DNA from: Hirundichthys speculiger
Taxonomy: Eukaryota > Chordata > Actinopteri > Beloniformes > Exocoetidae
Direction: 5' to 3'
DNA length: 64,000 nucleotides
Assembly (NCBI GenBank): GCA_018398805.1
Contig: JAGFBZ010002341.1
Location: 1,225,001 to 1,289,000 of the forward strand
Positions 45,446 through 59,129 of the stretch are shown piece after piece. Made by a program: the position numbers and the translations under genes. Position 1 is the stretch's first letter; each line of letters starts with the position of its first letter. The notes under the pieces are model-generated. The model was not told the origin of the DNA and did no database searches. It saw only the letters and a list, made by a program, of their open reading frames with translations.

Positions 45446-45894
45446 CAGTGATCCCTTATTTTTCGTGGTTAATGGGGACCAGGCGAGAATCAAAATCTAC
45501 GAACTGGAGCCGGAGACCCCCCCGAGCCTAAATAATGTGTTAAAAATATGTTTAAAAACCGCAAAAAAGTAGCGAGGCACTGCAGCGAAACAAGACAAAG
45601 GTTTAACTGTGGTCTTTCTGTTTCCTTCACAGCCTCTGGTCTCTGAACCGTAGTAAAGAAACCGCTCTTTCATCTAACCTCGTTTTCATTCTGCCGTCCC
45701 ACGACACACACACTACATTACCCATAAGGCCACCTTCTTAAAGGGGCCAGGGCCACAACATTTCTTTGCTGCGAGAGAATGCGCACAACATCCTGTGATG
45801 TTTCCACAATTTTTTCTTGATTTTTTTTTAATATAATATATTTCTGAAAAAAAATCCACGAATAACTAAAGCGCGAATTGGCGAGGAATCACTG
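45446..45894. mobile_element. Tigger-like element, CAGTGATCCCT family, copy 3 (reverse, central deletion)
   Basis: The ends CAGTGATCCCTTATTTTTCG and GCGAGGAATCACTG are flanked by TA (45444-45445, 45895-45896). Relative to copies 1 and 2 about 200 central bases are missing. It lies 408 bp upstream of the DOC2 exon. Confidence 0.87.
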
Positions 45895-45896
45895 TA

Positions 45897-47322
<1,426 letters not shown>

Positions 47323-47736
47323 TAAAGGTGGGGTAGGTGTTCTTTGAAAAAAACGGTGCCAGCAATCCAACTCAAGTGAGATTTTGAAAATATACACTCC
47401 CTCCCTCCTCCCAAAGGCTCCGCCTCCTCCTCTTCAGCCCACCCCTCGAAACCACGCCTTCACATGATTCACAACTACATGAACCACAGGGAGGGAGGGA
47501 GGGGTGGGTGGGAGTGCATTGATATTTGATGGACGTATTAGGCAGCCAATGAAAGTAATGATGATCACTATTTTGATTGGTCAGAGTTTTTCTCTGATTA
47601 TACCCTCTAGACTGGACCAAAATGTTTCGCTTTTTTTGCAAACATTTTATTTCAGTGGGTGCAATGGGAATGTGAAAAGGTTTTCAGGCAATATTGTAAA
47701 AAGTGCTGCAAAAAAAGAACACCCACCCCAACTCTA
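47323..47736. mobile_element. Short DNA transposon with TAAAGGTGGGGT ends
   Basis: The left TAAAGGTGGGGTAGGTGTTC and the inverse right TAGAGTTGGGGTGGGTGTTC agree at 20 of 23 bases including the following TTT. This terminus is common in fish genomes. TTAA occurs at 47322-47325 on the left only, so the superfamily is not settled. 414 bp, no coding frame. Confidence 0.7.
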
Positions 47737-47784
47737 GCTAAAGCTCATCTGTATCAGGTTTGAGCAAAAATGCAGGAAGAGTAA

Positions 47785-48291
47785 AGCCTGATTTATACTT
47801 GGAAATCAGGTCATCTCTGTATGTGATGCAGACGAGGCAGAGATGCCCCCCCACCCTACGCAGACACTTTGGTGCACCTCCCCAAAATTGTAGGTGATCG
47901 CAGACAGTGCTGCAGAGAGGAGAGAAAGGAGGCCTCTGACTGGTCAATTCTACATCCACATAGAAAAGAGCGCGTCATCGAAGAAATGTGGAAGTACCCA
48001 CATCTGTACTATTCTCGTTCTCCACACTACAAAGACAGCACATAATTTAGTAATTCATGGAGGGAGATAGCGATGAATGTTGGTCTAGATACGGCCGAGA
48101 CGGTGAGGAAGTGGAAAAACGCAAGAGATAAGTTTAGTAAGTTTAGCTAGTTCGTGATTGTCCCTCTTGCGTTGTGGCGTGGAATAACATAGCGCAGACC
48201 GCGGTTCAAAATTGAGCATAAATCAAAAGTAACTGCGGCATACCGGCGACAAGATAACTGCGACACATTCCGCGAGAGTATAGACAGCCCT
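47785..48291. mobile_element. PIF/Harbinger-like element with TAA duplication
   Basis: The left end AGCCTGATTTATACTT and the inverse of the right end AGGGCTGTCTATACTC are imperfect repeats. TAA flanks both sides (47782-47784, 48292-48294), the typical 3-bp Harbinger target. A MADF-domain relic inside supports the assignment. Confidence 0.72.
47971..48150 (+). pseudogene. MADF-domain relic of a Harbinger accessory protein
   Basis: The frame reads RVIEEMWKYPHLYYSRSPHY, an in-frame TAA, then SWREIAMNVG and VRKWKNARDKFSKF. This matches the MADF (Myb/SANT-like in Adf-1) pattern: YP-LY, Y-D, W-EIA, WK-LRD-F. MADF proteins serve as the DNA-binding partner in PIF/Harbinger transposons. The stop makes it non-functional, and no nuclease gene is present. 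Confidence 0.72.
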
Positions 48292-48294
48292 TAA

Positions 48295-48696
48295 GTGTCT
48301 AGGAGCAGAGATCAGGCTGCAGGTTAAACCACAGGAACTAGCGACAGCGCAGTGGGATGCATGGAGTCGCGTGACTCTCTTAAGTCACGGAGGTGTTGAC
48401 ACCAGGTTAAACTGTGTTTTCTGAAATGTTTATGTGTTAGAAGGGCCCAAATGAAAGACAAGAACAGTGTACAGAAGAAGAAGAGTCAAAGAAGCATGAC
48501 AAACGGACTGGCAGGGGAAGGAGGAAAGACCTGATGATAAATACTCACAAGGACTGATGAGACACAGGTGGAAAATCAGGGAAGGCAAGGAGACGAGGAG
48601 GCAGACAGGGAGGGAAGGCCAGATGCTTTCAAAATGAAGCACAGAACAAAGGTATCAGGGAGAACACAGGAATAACCACAATCAATTGAAACTATC
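48295..48696. other. No gene seen
   Basis: Purine-rich on the plus strand at 48460-48620. No domain or repeat recognised. Confidence 0.45.
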
Positions 48697-48698
48697 TA

Positions 48699-49055
48699 CA
48701 GTCATGGAAAAAATTATTAGACCACCATTTTTTCTTCACTTTCTTGTTCATTTTAATGCCTGGTAGCACTAAACGTCATCATGTGACTAAAACAGAAAAC
48801 ACTGAATGCATAAAAGCAGTGTTTTTGGCAGTACAACGCCATAGCTATTGATGTAAAAACTGAAGTGATTTAGGTTATAATCAAGAAAACCATGGAAAAT
48901 GGTAAGATATCAGCTCTTAAATAAAACTCTTATGAGCAATCTTTGTGGTTATCGTTATGTTTGTCCAAACAAATGTACCTTTAGTTGTACCAGGCATTAA
49001 AATGAACAAGAAACTGAAGAAAACAAGGGTGGTCTAATAATTTTTTCCATGACTG
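48699..49055. mobile_element. TA-flanked mariner-like MITE, CAGTCATGGAAAAAATTATT ends
   Basis: Inverted ends of at least 28 bp (reading to TAGACCACC) are flanked by TA (48697-48698, 49056-49057). 357 bp without coding capacity. A truncated copy in reverse orientation is at 54151-54377. Confidence 0.88.
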
Positions 49056-49057
49056 TA

Positions 49058-50521
49058 TCATGATAGCCTTAGTCATCATGATACGATGATAATATCATGA
49101 TTTATGTACATACATACACACGGTACCTGTTCATGTTTTCCTCTGCAGACCCTTATCTCCCTGTCATCTACTGTGGTTACGGAGGTGTCTTCCTCTGTCA
49201 GTCCTCTGACCGGGTTTGCTGTGATGAAGTGATGTTTCCGACAGCTGTGGCAGCAGCTCAGACTCCTCTGCCTGTCAGGAAGGCTGTTATGTAGAAGAGT
49301 GGACTTCAGGGGAGCCGGTGCTGGTGGTGATGTTGGACAGCAGAGTGGGCATCGGGCCATCGTGATTTATGGTTGTTATTTTCTGCACCTCTCTGCTCCC
49401 AGACTTCAGCTGCTGCCTACCCGAGCAGAGAAAACTATTTTGATCTTCCATATACTCTATTACAGAGCTATTTCCATGACTTAATTGGTTTTTCTAAAGA
49501 TTGGTTTTTGAAACTATAGATTTTTTTTTTCTCTTGCTTTTGCTGGAAAAACCTGCAGTTGGTCCTGTATTAGATGTAGCTGACTGAACCCCAATTAAGC
49601 ATTTCACTAATGAGATTTGCTTCATGGAGGAGCAGGAGGTTTACCCAAGTACTAAACAAAAACACTTATTAAAAAAAAAATCTCTCTTTTACAGTCTTGT
49701 CAGTCGTCGTGGAAAATCGTTCAACCCTCTCACCTCATGCCATTTGTGGAAATCTTTTGCGTCCTCAGAGATCCGTCTTAGATCTGGTGTTTACTTTTAG
49801 TATATGTAGTAACATTGCCGAACACCCAAACCCCTCAACAAAAAAAGAAAGAAGGGTCACAGACATACAATGTCCCGACAGTTGTTTCCTTCCAGAATTC
49901 ATAGAAGGTCTTGATCCGACTCTGGGCGAGTCGGTCAGTAGTGGAAAGGGACAGTGATTGAAGGACCGGACTCTGAGGTGGTTGATCCAGGTGTCAAAGT
50001 GACGTGTCAGAACTACTCTTTCACACCTTCAGCCGGATAAATCCTGGCATTTATCCCGCCGTCAGGAAAGAACAAATACAAGCGACGGGTAAACCTGCTC
50101 ATTCAGTGTATTCAGACAGTCGTCTCACCTCATTTTCAGGCACATGAGGTTGTTGAAGCTCCACCTGACCAACTGAAGCAGCCCTGACTTATCAAACTGT
50201 CATACTGCCCCCACAGGTGGGCTCCAGGTGTGATGGCTGCTTCACTCTCCTCACCCTGATGGCTCCATCACTCTGGAACAGGATCATCTGGACTCATCAG
50301 ACCTTTTTTTTTCTTTTTTTAAATGAACTAGCCTCGTTGATATTTATTATTATTTTAAAATCTTACACAGCTAATCAGTTCCATAAACTCATTTTAGTTT
50401 ATTTTGATAGGGGTTATGAATGTGAGCAGAGCGTCAGTGAACAGACACAACAGACGTTCATGGAATAGAAACCACATGAAAATGTAGCGCTGAAGATAAT
50501 TTATAGAAATGCTCAGTTTCG
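49058..50521. other. No gene seen
   Basis: Short frames on both strands. A frame at 49097-49294 contains ADPY by chance but none of the rest of the C2A exon, so I did not take it as the next DOC2 exon. Confidence 0.45.
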
Positions 50522-51356
50522 ATTCAGTTTTATTTGTATAGCGTCTGTTACAATGTCAATTGTCTTTAGGTGCTTTACAGAGACCCAGAGTATTATCCCT
50601 GAGCAAATATCATTAACTAAAAATATAATATTGAATCCTAAACAAGGATAATGGCAGGTATAAAAACTCCCACAGCAGGAGAAAAAACCTTTAAGCCAAA
50701 CAGTGGCAAGGAAAAACTCCACTTTAAGAGGAAGAAACCTTGAGCAGGACCTGATTCATATGGGGGGACCTTCCTGCTGGAGACCAGCCGAGTAAAGAAA
50801 GAAAAGAAGGCAGAGGCAGGACAGAGAGAGGATGGAGGACAGAGAGAGGATGGAGGACAGAGAGAGGAGAGCACACAAATGACTGAATGAAATGACTGTA
50901 TAAACAGATGTAGGCAGCAACACTGAGGTGAGATGGTCAGAGGACTAGATCACCGGTCACCACGCCAGCCGGCACCCTGAACACATCTACACACACAGGT
51001 GAAGGTAAACACTGGGATGGACAGAAGATGGAACTGCAAGTCAGCATGAAACTCAGGAAACTCTGACCTGCAAACACACAGGAAAAAAAGGGGGTCAAAA
51101 CAGCACAACAAACTACGGGAAAGAAATTACAGTACAATTACAATTACAGTAACAAGGTGCTCCATAAATAATTATGGAATGAGCTGGAGGAGGAAGAGGA
51201 AGGAAAGAAAGAAGAGCAGTGGAGACACCACTCACCAGATTATGTTGGCGTCCCCTGCAGCGTAGGCCTATAGCAGCATAGCTATGATGAAGCTGTGATT
51301 AAGGCGAGCCCATTCTAGTCTCAGCTCCTATAACTATGGCTATAATTATTAGCCCC
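50522..51356. repeat. Long dispersed fish repeat (LINE-associated untranslated sequence)
   Basis: TTCAGTTTTATTTGTATAGC, GGCAAGGAAAAACTCC, AGGAAGAAACCTTGAGCAG and GCCTATAGCAGCATAGCTA occur in this order, a combination widely repeated in fish genomes. A small tandem array of an 18-bp unit (ACAGAGAGAGGATGGAGG, nearly three copies) lies at about 50820-50868. No coding part. Confidence 0.65.
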
Positions 51357-51363
51357 TAGACAT

Positions 51364-51879
51364 TAGGGGTGAGTATTGGCAAGGACCTCGCAATACGATA
51401 TGTGTCATGATACTTGGGTCACGATACAATATTATCACAATATCGCAATATCACAATATATTGTGATATTCTACCCAGTTAATATCAAAATCAAAAGTAG
51501 TAGAGATGAAAAATCAAGTTGCTATATATGTTCATCAGATGATATTGATCATTTAGAGGACAAATTGAGTCAAAACTATTTGCTTCAAAACAACCTATTT
51601 CTTGTTTATTTTTAGTGTTTTTGCACATTTAAGTAACCAGTACAACATACTGACAGCATTGTAACCACTGTAAGTGAGAACATGAAGGCTAAAGTACCCT
51701 GAGTTACTGACAATGCACAAAAATATGAAAAAATAATTTATCCTATCGTGTCGTTTAAACACTGATCTGAACAGCTCATATGAAAAAAAAAATCGATATT
51801 AGGAGCTGAAAAATCGATATTATATTGGTCGGCCGAAAATCGCGATATATTGCCAATCGATTTTTTTTCCACACCCCTA
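51364..51879. mobile_element. hAT-like element, TAGGGGTG family, full-length copy
   Basis: The ends TAGGGGTGAGTATTGGC and AATCGATTTTTTTTCCACACCCCTA are present, with CACAATAT and CGATAT subterminal repeats. The flanks CTAGACAT and CTACACAC match at 6 of 8. 516 bp. It is the reference for the partial copies at 30633 and 35241. Confidence 0.8.
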
Positions 51880-51887
51880 CTACACAC

Positions 51888-54005
51888 TATTGTTTAAACT
51901 AACTGTAGGCTTTACTAAAAAGAAATGTTTTCAATTTAGTTTTAAAGATGGAGATGGTGTCAGCCTCCTGAACCCAACTGAACTGAATGGTGCCGTTTAA
52001 GCTGCAAACCGAAGTTTCTGACCTGCAGTTGCATGTCTTTGCTTACGAGAAAAGACAGCTGCGTCTCATTTTTACATATTTATTGTCACGTGAGGTAAAA
52101 GCATGTCCCCCCTCACCCAACTCAGGGATTAACGGCAAAAATGTTGGAGAATCCCTTTAAAGAACAAGAGGCTCCATCACTGCCAGCTGAAACCTTCTAA
52201 TCACTGCAGCACTTGTGCAGTCACGGGCTCTCACTTCTTTGCTAAATTACTTAATTAAATACAGGTGCTGTTTATTTTTCATTTAATAAATTTGATTAAG
52301 CTAAAAAAAAAAAAAAGCTGATAAAATTAGTGGAACCTGTACACTCTCCCCACATGACACACAGCGGTTCCTGCTCTTTCATCCTTCACTTAAATCTGCA
52401 GTCATCACTCTGTATCCTCTCATTGTTTTTCTGTTTATGCATCATCAGTTCCTGTCTTTATAAAACCGTAACAGTAGCCAGGTCCCTTTCCCCACTAGTT
52501 AGAACTTAGAGAAACACATTTTTACCTTTGTTGAATCCTCATTAATTGAGTTATGAAACCCCATGAAGATTTCTGACAGCACGGTGCGGCGCTCTTCGCA
52601 GAGGAAGACGCCGTTTTCATGTCAGCTGCACATTGTAGGCGACTTTGAACATGTAATTACGACTGCAGGGCTCTGAACCATGCTGTAAGTATGAACGCAG
52701 TTAAATATAAATTCGTAAACTGTCTCTTGTGAAAGTTTAATTAAGTCCTTTACTTCTCTGATGTCAACATGAGAAGAGCCTGACTGCATTACCTTTCAGA
52801 TTTTAAAGAAAGCTTTTTTTTAAAGAGAGAATTGTTTCATTTAACTTCACAGAACCACGTACCTTTGTGCCTTATTTTTATTGTATTTGCTTTTTATTCT
52901 CAGTTGTTCTATGCGATAAAAATCACAGGTTGGATGTCATCTCTCTGTTATATATCTTGTCAAAGTGAGCTTTATTTTATTTCCTCATGAGATCCGTCTC
53001 ACCGGGCGATTCAGCACTGGACGTGGGAAAGAAAAACTATGCTTTTATGAAGAGGTGGTGATAATAAATAGCGTTGTAAAGTAACAGTGTGGGTAAAATA
53101 TATATAGCTACCAGCAATGATTACCATCTCTGTCAATCAAATGTAAAATTAATAAGAAAACCCCAGTTAATGGCTTTCACTCTTTTCCTGAAGTAATTCC
53201 AATTATGTTTATCATAATAAAAATCTTTATGAGGAGAGAGCCTGAAGCTCTTTTTATTGGCTTCTAAAAGCTTTGTATTGACATGAGTTCACACATTGTA
53301 TAATCTTGTAAATATGCAGACAGCCCACCGTTGGAAGAGATTTATTAAGCCCTTGAAGTACCCCCTCCTCTGACACGCCTTTTCCCATGAATAAATTCTC
53401 TTAAACTGGTTCCACCTGGGATTCAAGAACTTACTTAGTACTTCCTGGCATTTCCGTCAGTTTTGAGCGGACCCATTATAATCAAGGTTGAGATGCTGAT
53501 GGAGAGTGTTTTTATTCTAGGATAGGCCCAGTGATGTCATCACTGGACTTAAAAGGATGCTGTGTTTTGGTTGCATCTGGTTCTGAACCCGATCATTCTT
53601 TTAAAGTTTTGGATGGTGGATAAATGGAAATATAAAAATAATGCGATGTGATTCTTGCATTGACTTATTTTGCTGCATTAAATATTAAATATTAAATAAA
53701 AGTTAGCAACAAGCCCACGACATCCAAAGATGCAAGCCCACAGTTGCTCATGTTAAAAGTTGTCTAGCGTTGAATAAAACTTGATTTTCTTACCTAAAGT
53801 TGTCTTCTTCTACCCGGTTCAGTTGCTACATAGGCTACGTGATGTAAACAACAATAAATCCAGTCATTATTTTCTTTGTGGATACATATGCTATTTGTAG
53901 CGACTGCTAACGCTAATAGCCTACACCGGTCAGGACGTGTCGTGAACATGTTCTCTCATCCAACGTTATTATGTTGGCGATCCGTTGTGCTTTACAGCTG
54001 CCAGG
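51888..54005. other. No gene seen
   Basis: 2.1 kb of AT-rich DNA with no frame above 60 codons and no recognised repeat. A poly-A run lies at 52303-52316. This is the longest stretch without any detected element, so it may hold conserved non-coding sequence, which cannot be judged from one genome. Confidence 0.5.
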
Positions 54006-54057
54006 TATAAATTTCCACCTTGGGGGATCAATAAAGTTCATCTAATCTAATCTAATA
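54006..54057 (+). repeat. LINE 3' end with (TCTAA)n
   Basis: AATTTCCACCTTGGGGGATC, then AATAAAGTTCATCTAATCTAATCTAA. The 'ggggatcaataaagt' phrase and short tandem end are typical of CR1/L2-group LINE tails. Only ~50 bp remain. Confidence 0.5.
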
Positions 54058-54150
54058 ACACGCTACGGCTACAGTTGATGAATAATCATTTAACTGCCCT
54101 GAGTCCTGACATCGGCTAAACCAAACAACTGTTGGATGGAAGGGGGCGGA

Positions 54151-54377
54151 GAGCTGATATCTTACCATTTTCCATGGTTTTCTTGATTATAACCTAAATC
54201 ACTTAAGTTTTTACATCAATAGCTATGGCGTTGTACTGCCAAAAACACTGCTTTTATGCATTCAGTGTTTTCTTTTCTGTCTGTTTTAGTCACATGATGA
54301 CGTTTAGTGGTACCAGGTATTAAAATGAACAAGAAAGTGAAGAAAAAATCGTGGTCTAATAATTTTTTCCGAGACTG
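54151..54377. mobile_element. Truncated second copy of the CAGTCATGG mariner-like MITE
   Basis: It matches the inverse of 48730-48915 and ends CCGAGACTG followed by TA (54378-54379). One terminal repeat is missing. Confidence 0.82.
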
Positions 54378-54379
54378 TA

Positions 54380-55924
54380 TGCCTGTCAAGCTTTCACAAA
54401 ATTATGCACTAATTATGCACATTGTGAACACATTTAGGTGTAGAACGGTGAATGTCGTGAAAACTACTTCGCCCGGACGTGCAGGGCGTGCTAAAAATCT
54501 TGAAACTGAAAAGTTCCTCTTGGTTGTTTTAAGGAACACCTCCTTAAAACACATTTTCAAAGTCCTTTATCACCTTCACTGGTCTTCCTGATGAAAAACG
54601 TTTTGCAAACTTGTCAGTCACAGATTTTTAAGTTTGCTCCTGTCATGCTAACCTACACGACGCAGATGCTGCGCATAACTGGATTAATAGACAAATTAAG
54701 GTATCTCATAAAGGTCTGATTTGAAGTAAACGTTGGGAAAGCAAATAAACATCAGCTGCTCATTTATTTTTTTCAGCACCACTAAAAACCACAACAATCC
54801 TGTGCGCCAGTGCTGCACCATTTCACGTCGTAGAGACAGCTGGCTACTTTCTTCAGCTCCGTTTCACCTTCACTTTCACTGCAGCGATAAAACCACTCCC
54901 TGAATGAGGTCTTTGTGCAGGGATGCAGTCCTCGCTCATCTGGTGCTGTTGTTACTCTGCTTCATAACACCTGCTTGACACTTTGCAATCTTAAACCTGT
55001 CTCTGTAACAACTTCCAAACGTTGTAGCCTTTCAGCTTCACTGAGAATAAGTAACAACCTGTCAGCGCATGACATTTGTGCTGCAGGATCCTCCACCACC
55101 TCAGTTCGCCGGGGCCTGCAAGACTGTTGGCCTCCTCATCACTGCTTCTAACTGATTTCACTCACACCTGACTTTTCCAATTCATTACCTTACAGGGTAA
55201 CAGTCAGAGCTAATCTTGGGTGTTTTTTAACATGTTCTTGTCTTCAGGTCAGCCAGGCTCTTAGCCGTCATCCCTGTCTGCATCTTGTCTGTCTGGTGCG
55301 TTCTGCAAACTGATAGACAACCCGCTAAAACAGGAATAGAGCACATTAAATTCAGATATGAAGGTCTTTCCTCTTTCTTTTTTAGCCCTCACAGTGGCAT
55401 GCTGAAGGAACGGTGATACCACCCACTCTGTTACCTTGCCTGTCCATCTGTCCCACAGTTTGCTGCGCAGTAAGATCTCTCAAGAACTGCTGGTCAGAAT
55501 TGCTGTCAGATTTCCTGAGGGTCCTCCAAGTACAACTGGCAACGCACACAGAAACAGTCGCCCTGCATGACGGCAGTACCGAATGACTGTTCCATCCATG
55601 TTGTCTCAGGCTTTTCTCGCCCAGCACTTTAAACTCCGCTGTGGAATTTCTTGTCCAGGTCCAACGGTTTCCAACTCGTCACATTTGGCTCGGAGCAACT
55701 TTGGAATAGAAAAACCATTGAGATGAAGAATACAAGCTGCCGGTTTGAGCCACAGAAGAAGCTAGAAGTGTGAGCCATATGTGGGTTTCTGATTTCCAGA
55801 GTTCCCGAATACATTCATGGTTCTTTGAAAAGCAACCATTCGCTTCCCTTCGGTGCTGGATTTAGCTCTATGGGGCATTTCAGCTCTTTTGTGCTGTGTG
55901 ATTACTAACTTTACTATCCATCCA
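54380..55924. other. No gene seen
   Basis: Frames at 54307-54591 (starting in the MITE), 54915-55151 and 55382-55814 have no recognisable domain. Confidence 0.45.
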
Positions 55925-56240
55925 TTCATTTCCACCTATGCGAGTTCGAGTCGAAGAGGTAGGAAACCCATTTCACCCGCTTGTCTCTATGATCTCATTC
56001 TTTCAGTCACTACCCACAATTCATGACCATAGGTGAAGATGGGAACATAGATTGACCTGTAAACAGAGAGCTATGCCTTTTGGGTCAGCTCTCCCTTCAC
56101 CACAACAGACCGGTACAGAGTCCTCATTACTGCGGATGCAGCTGTCAATCTCCTCACTCGTGTACAAGAACCCAAACTACTTAAACTTGATGCTTAAGCT
56201 CCTTCACTTGGGGCAGCGCCTCATCTCAGAACCAGTCGAA
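55925..56240 (-). pseudogene. Non-LTR reverse-transcriptase C-terminal relic
   Basis: The minus strand reads, across frameshifts, a decayed version of the fish LINE block 'FTSEGKMEREIDRRIGAAS...MRALYRSVVVKREL...SIYVPTLTYGHELWV'. On the plus strand the diagnostic strings are GACCGGTACAGAGTCCTCAT, TCATGACCATAGGTGA and CTTCACTTGGGGCAG. No intact frame. This segment lies C-terminal to the polymerase core. Confidence 0.62.
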
Positions 56241-57940
56241 CCAGCGACGCCTGCAGGAGGACTTTAGCCTCTGTATATGAGCCACTGAACTAACTAGCAG
56301 CCCTTTATTGTATTGTTTTTAATTGAATAAAACTGTTTACTTGTTAAAAAAAAAACAAAAAAATAGGGGTGTGTGTGTTTTTTTTTTTTTTTTACAGTTC
56401 AGAAGCTAGCTATTATCCCTTTAATTACCCAGCATCTTCTCTTTCATCTCTCTGTATCACAGAGAGCTAATCACTTTTAGAGATTACGGCTTGTTAATTG
56501 TACTAACAGACCCCTGCAACCAGCGTTTTGTTGGCCTTTCCAGAAGACAGTCAAAGAGCTCATGACCTCTGGCCTCTGTTGGAGCCATCAATCAAGTTGG
56601 TCTGAACCGCCGAGCCTGAGCTGGTAATTCGCTCAGAGTTCCTCCAGCCCTGGTTTTGACTCCGGCAGTCCTCGTTTCAGGTATCGTTTCGGCAGTGAGA
56701 CTGATTCATCAGCATTAGCATAAGGAAACGTCTGTTAGCATCATATGATAATATTAGCTGAGCTAACATACAGTAGCTAGCTTGTGGTAAGAGAGTGAAG
56801 TTGGTCTTGTTCCATGCACCCCCCCCCCCACACACCTGTCAATAAACTGGCTTCAAAACTAATCTTCAGCAACCCATGTGTGACATCACAGGGGGTTTGT
56901 CCAGTTCTCTTCATATGCCCATGTTCATGTCCATGTGCCCACTTCATCCGTTATAGTTGCATTATAGTCTCTCTAAAACAGAATGTCCCCAAAGCACATT
57001 TCCTTCTCTCATCAGTCAATCAGACATCATCTTGCTATTCAATTCCAAGCGGAGACATATTTACCCAGCACCACCCACTCTTCTACCTTCATTAAGACTT
57101 CACTATCACTCTCTTCCGTCTGCAGTTTGCCCTTTCATTGGCTCGTACGCCCACACCAGTGTGGGAGAACACAAACACACACACTCTGGCATGGTTTCTT
57201 AGATGTTTTTTTTCTCCTTTCCTTCTTTCTATTCATTATCCTCGTTTGTATCCGTTTTTCTGCCACTGCTTTCAGATTAAAAGGCTCCATGAAACAATTT
57301 GTCTTCATTCATAAATCCTATATGACAGGAAATGGAAGAACAGCAGAAAAAATAGTAAAGAAAATCAGAGAAATCCTTCGTATTTTCATCGGTCCAGCTC
57401 GTCACATTTGGATACAGATATTGAGAAAATGTCCAGTAGATCACAAGCCAATTTAGAGGGGATGAACCAAGCTGCTTAGAAAAAAAAAAAAAAAAAAATC
57501 AATTGTGATTTCCCATCTGAACTGGTGCTGTCAAACCCTCGGCAAGACTCTGAGAGATAAACGATAAATTGGAAGTGTGATTGGTCAACTAAGCTTTGCT
57601 CCGGCAGCTTATTGTCAGGTTTGTGTGCCGTGAGCTCAGAGCGGAGCATTTCCCCAACGATGTGGACTATTGGTTTTGTGTCTGGATACAAAGCTGGAGT
57701 TTAGCTGAGCTAAGCACGAAAACAAAGGCTATGTTTTTCTTCTGCGCCCATTTTTCTCTGTTGTTTATTGTTTTTATGTGTCATCCGTCCCCAAACAGAA
57801 ATGCTGATTTGTTTTCCGAGGGGAATGCACACTATAATTACCTCATCACGGAGGGCAATGTTGGGAACGCTGTTAGTTATCTTTAGAAAAAAACAGTGAG
57901 GTTCCAGCTCTGACAGCCTCACTGTGTCTTCAAGACCATC

Positions 57941-57941
<1 letters not shown>
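56241..57941. other. No gene seen
   Basis: Poly-T at 56379-56392, poly-C at 56819-56828, poly-A at 57480-57498. The 157-codon frame at 56983-57456 is low in known motifs and overlaps two other frames, so I do not support it as a gene. Confidence 0.4.
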
Positions 57942-57972
<31 letters not shown>

Positions 57973-58030
57973 ACACCACACACACACACACACACACACA
58001 CCCCCAACCACCACCACCACCAAAAAAAAA
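57942..58030. repeat. Compound microsatellite (C)31(CA)n(CCA)nA9
   Basis: 31 consecutive C, then CA repeats to about 58000, then CCA units and nine A. It directly abuts the hAT starting at 58032. Confidence 0.92.
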
Positions 58031-58031
58031 C

Positions 58032-59121
58032 TAGGGCTGGGCAATGATTAAAATTTTTAATCGTGATTAATCGCATTATTTCCCTGATTAATCTCGATTA
58101 ATCGGCATTGTATACGCAAAATCAAATGAATTAAAAAGTAGTGTATAATGCACTTTTATTTAAATGTTCTGCTGCCATATGAACTAAAGTGCACATTTGT
58201 TGTTCAAACGCTTTTAACATCAGCACTTGTCAGTAACACATATTTAGTGTAAATCTCATTAAAAAATGTCAATTAAAATAAACCTTATTGCCACTATTAG
58301 GGCATTAATGTCATCCTGTTTTTATAAAAAAAAATTTAAAAAAAAGTCTACAAACAAAATCCAACAAAATGATTGTGGTTCAGCACAATCAGAACATTAA
58401 AACAGGTAATTTCTGAGGTAACAACAGAAACTTTTAACGGGGAGTTTAACTTGTCAGTTGTTACAAATAACCTTGTTTCTGTTGAATCCTCCATCTGGGA
58501 GAACTTTAAAATGAAAATGTCCATGTTAAAGTTCAGTAACTTTACCAATCCATGTATCAATCAAAAATTTAAAAGTGACATTTTATTATGTTTTTCGTTT
58601 TTTAACACAAAAAATGAAAAAAAAAGCCTTTTTTTTTTTTTTTTTTTTTTTTTTATATTTCAATTTTAGACTTTGATCAAAAATACGAAATTAAAAAACA
58701 GGCCACAGAACTGAATTTGTTTTATAATCAAGGACTGGACTTTCTATTGTCATTACACATCTGTGCCACTAGATGGAGCTGCACTGAAGTAACCAGCTAG
58801 AGAACAGCAGGACAGTGAACACATGGAGCAGATCTGATGGAACATGGAGGAATGATTTTTTTTCAGTCAGAATTGTTAATATTGCTACCTGAGTTGCTAC
58901 CCGAACTGTAAAGTACACCGATTTTTACCGTTCTCCATGTCTGTTTTAGCTTTTCTGCATGTTTTTCTGCCAATTTCTACACCAGTTCCGCAGCAGCCAG
59001 AAACAGACTTTTCAAAACAAAAGCATGTGAGCAACATGCGTTAATGCGCGATAAAATAAATGTTGGGGTTAATAAATTAATAAGTTAACGCGATAATAAC
59101 GCGTTAACCTGCACAGCCCTA
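58032..59121. mobile_element. hAT-like element, TAGGGCTGG family, full-length copy 2
   Basis: It starts TAGGGCTGGGCAATGATT and ends ACCTGCACAGCCCTA. The flanks AAAAAAAC and AAAAAACC match at 7 of 8 (but are low-complexity). 1090 bp, collinear with 36894-38041. It includes a 28-base poly-T at 58627-58654. No transposase. Confidence 0.88.
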
Positions 59122-59129
59122 AAAAAACC

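Noticed and set aside
56983..57456. 157-codon plus-strand frame
   Set aside because: No recognisable domain, overlaps other frames, low-complexity composition and no splice support.
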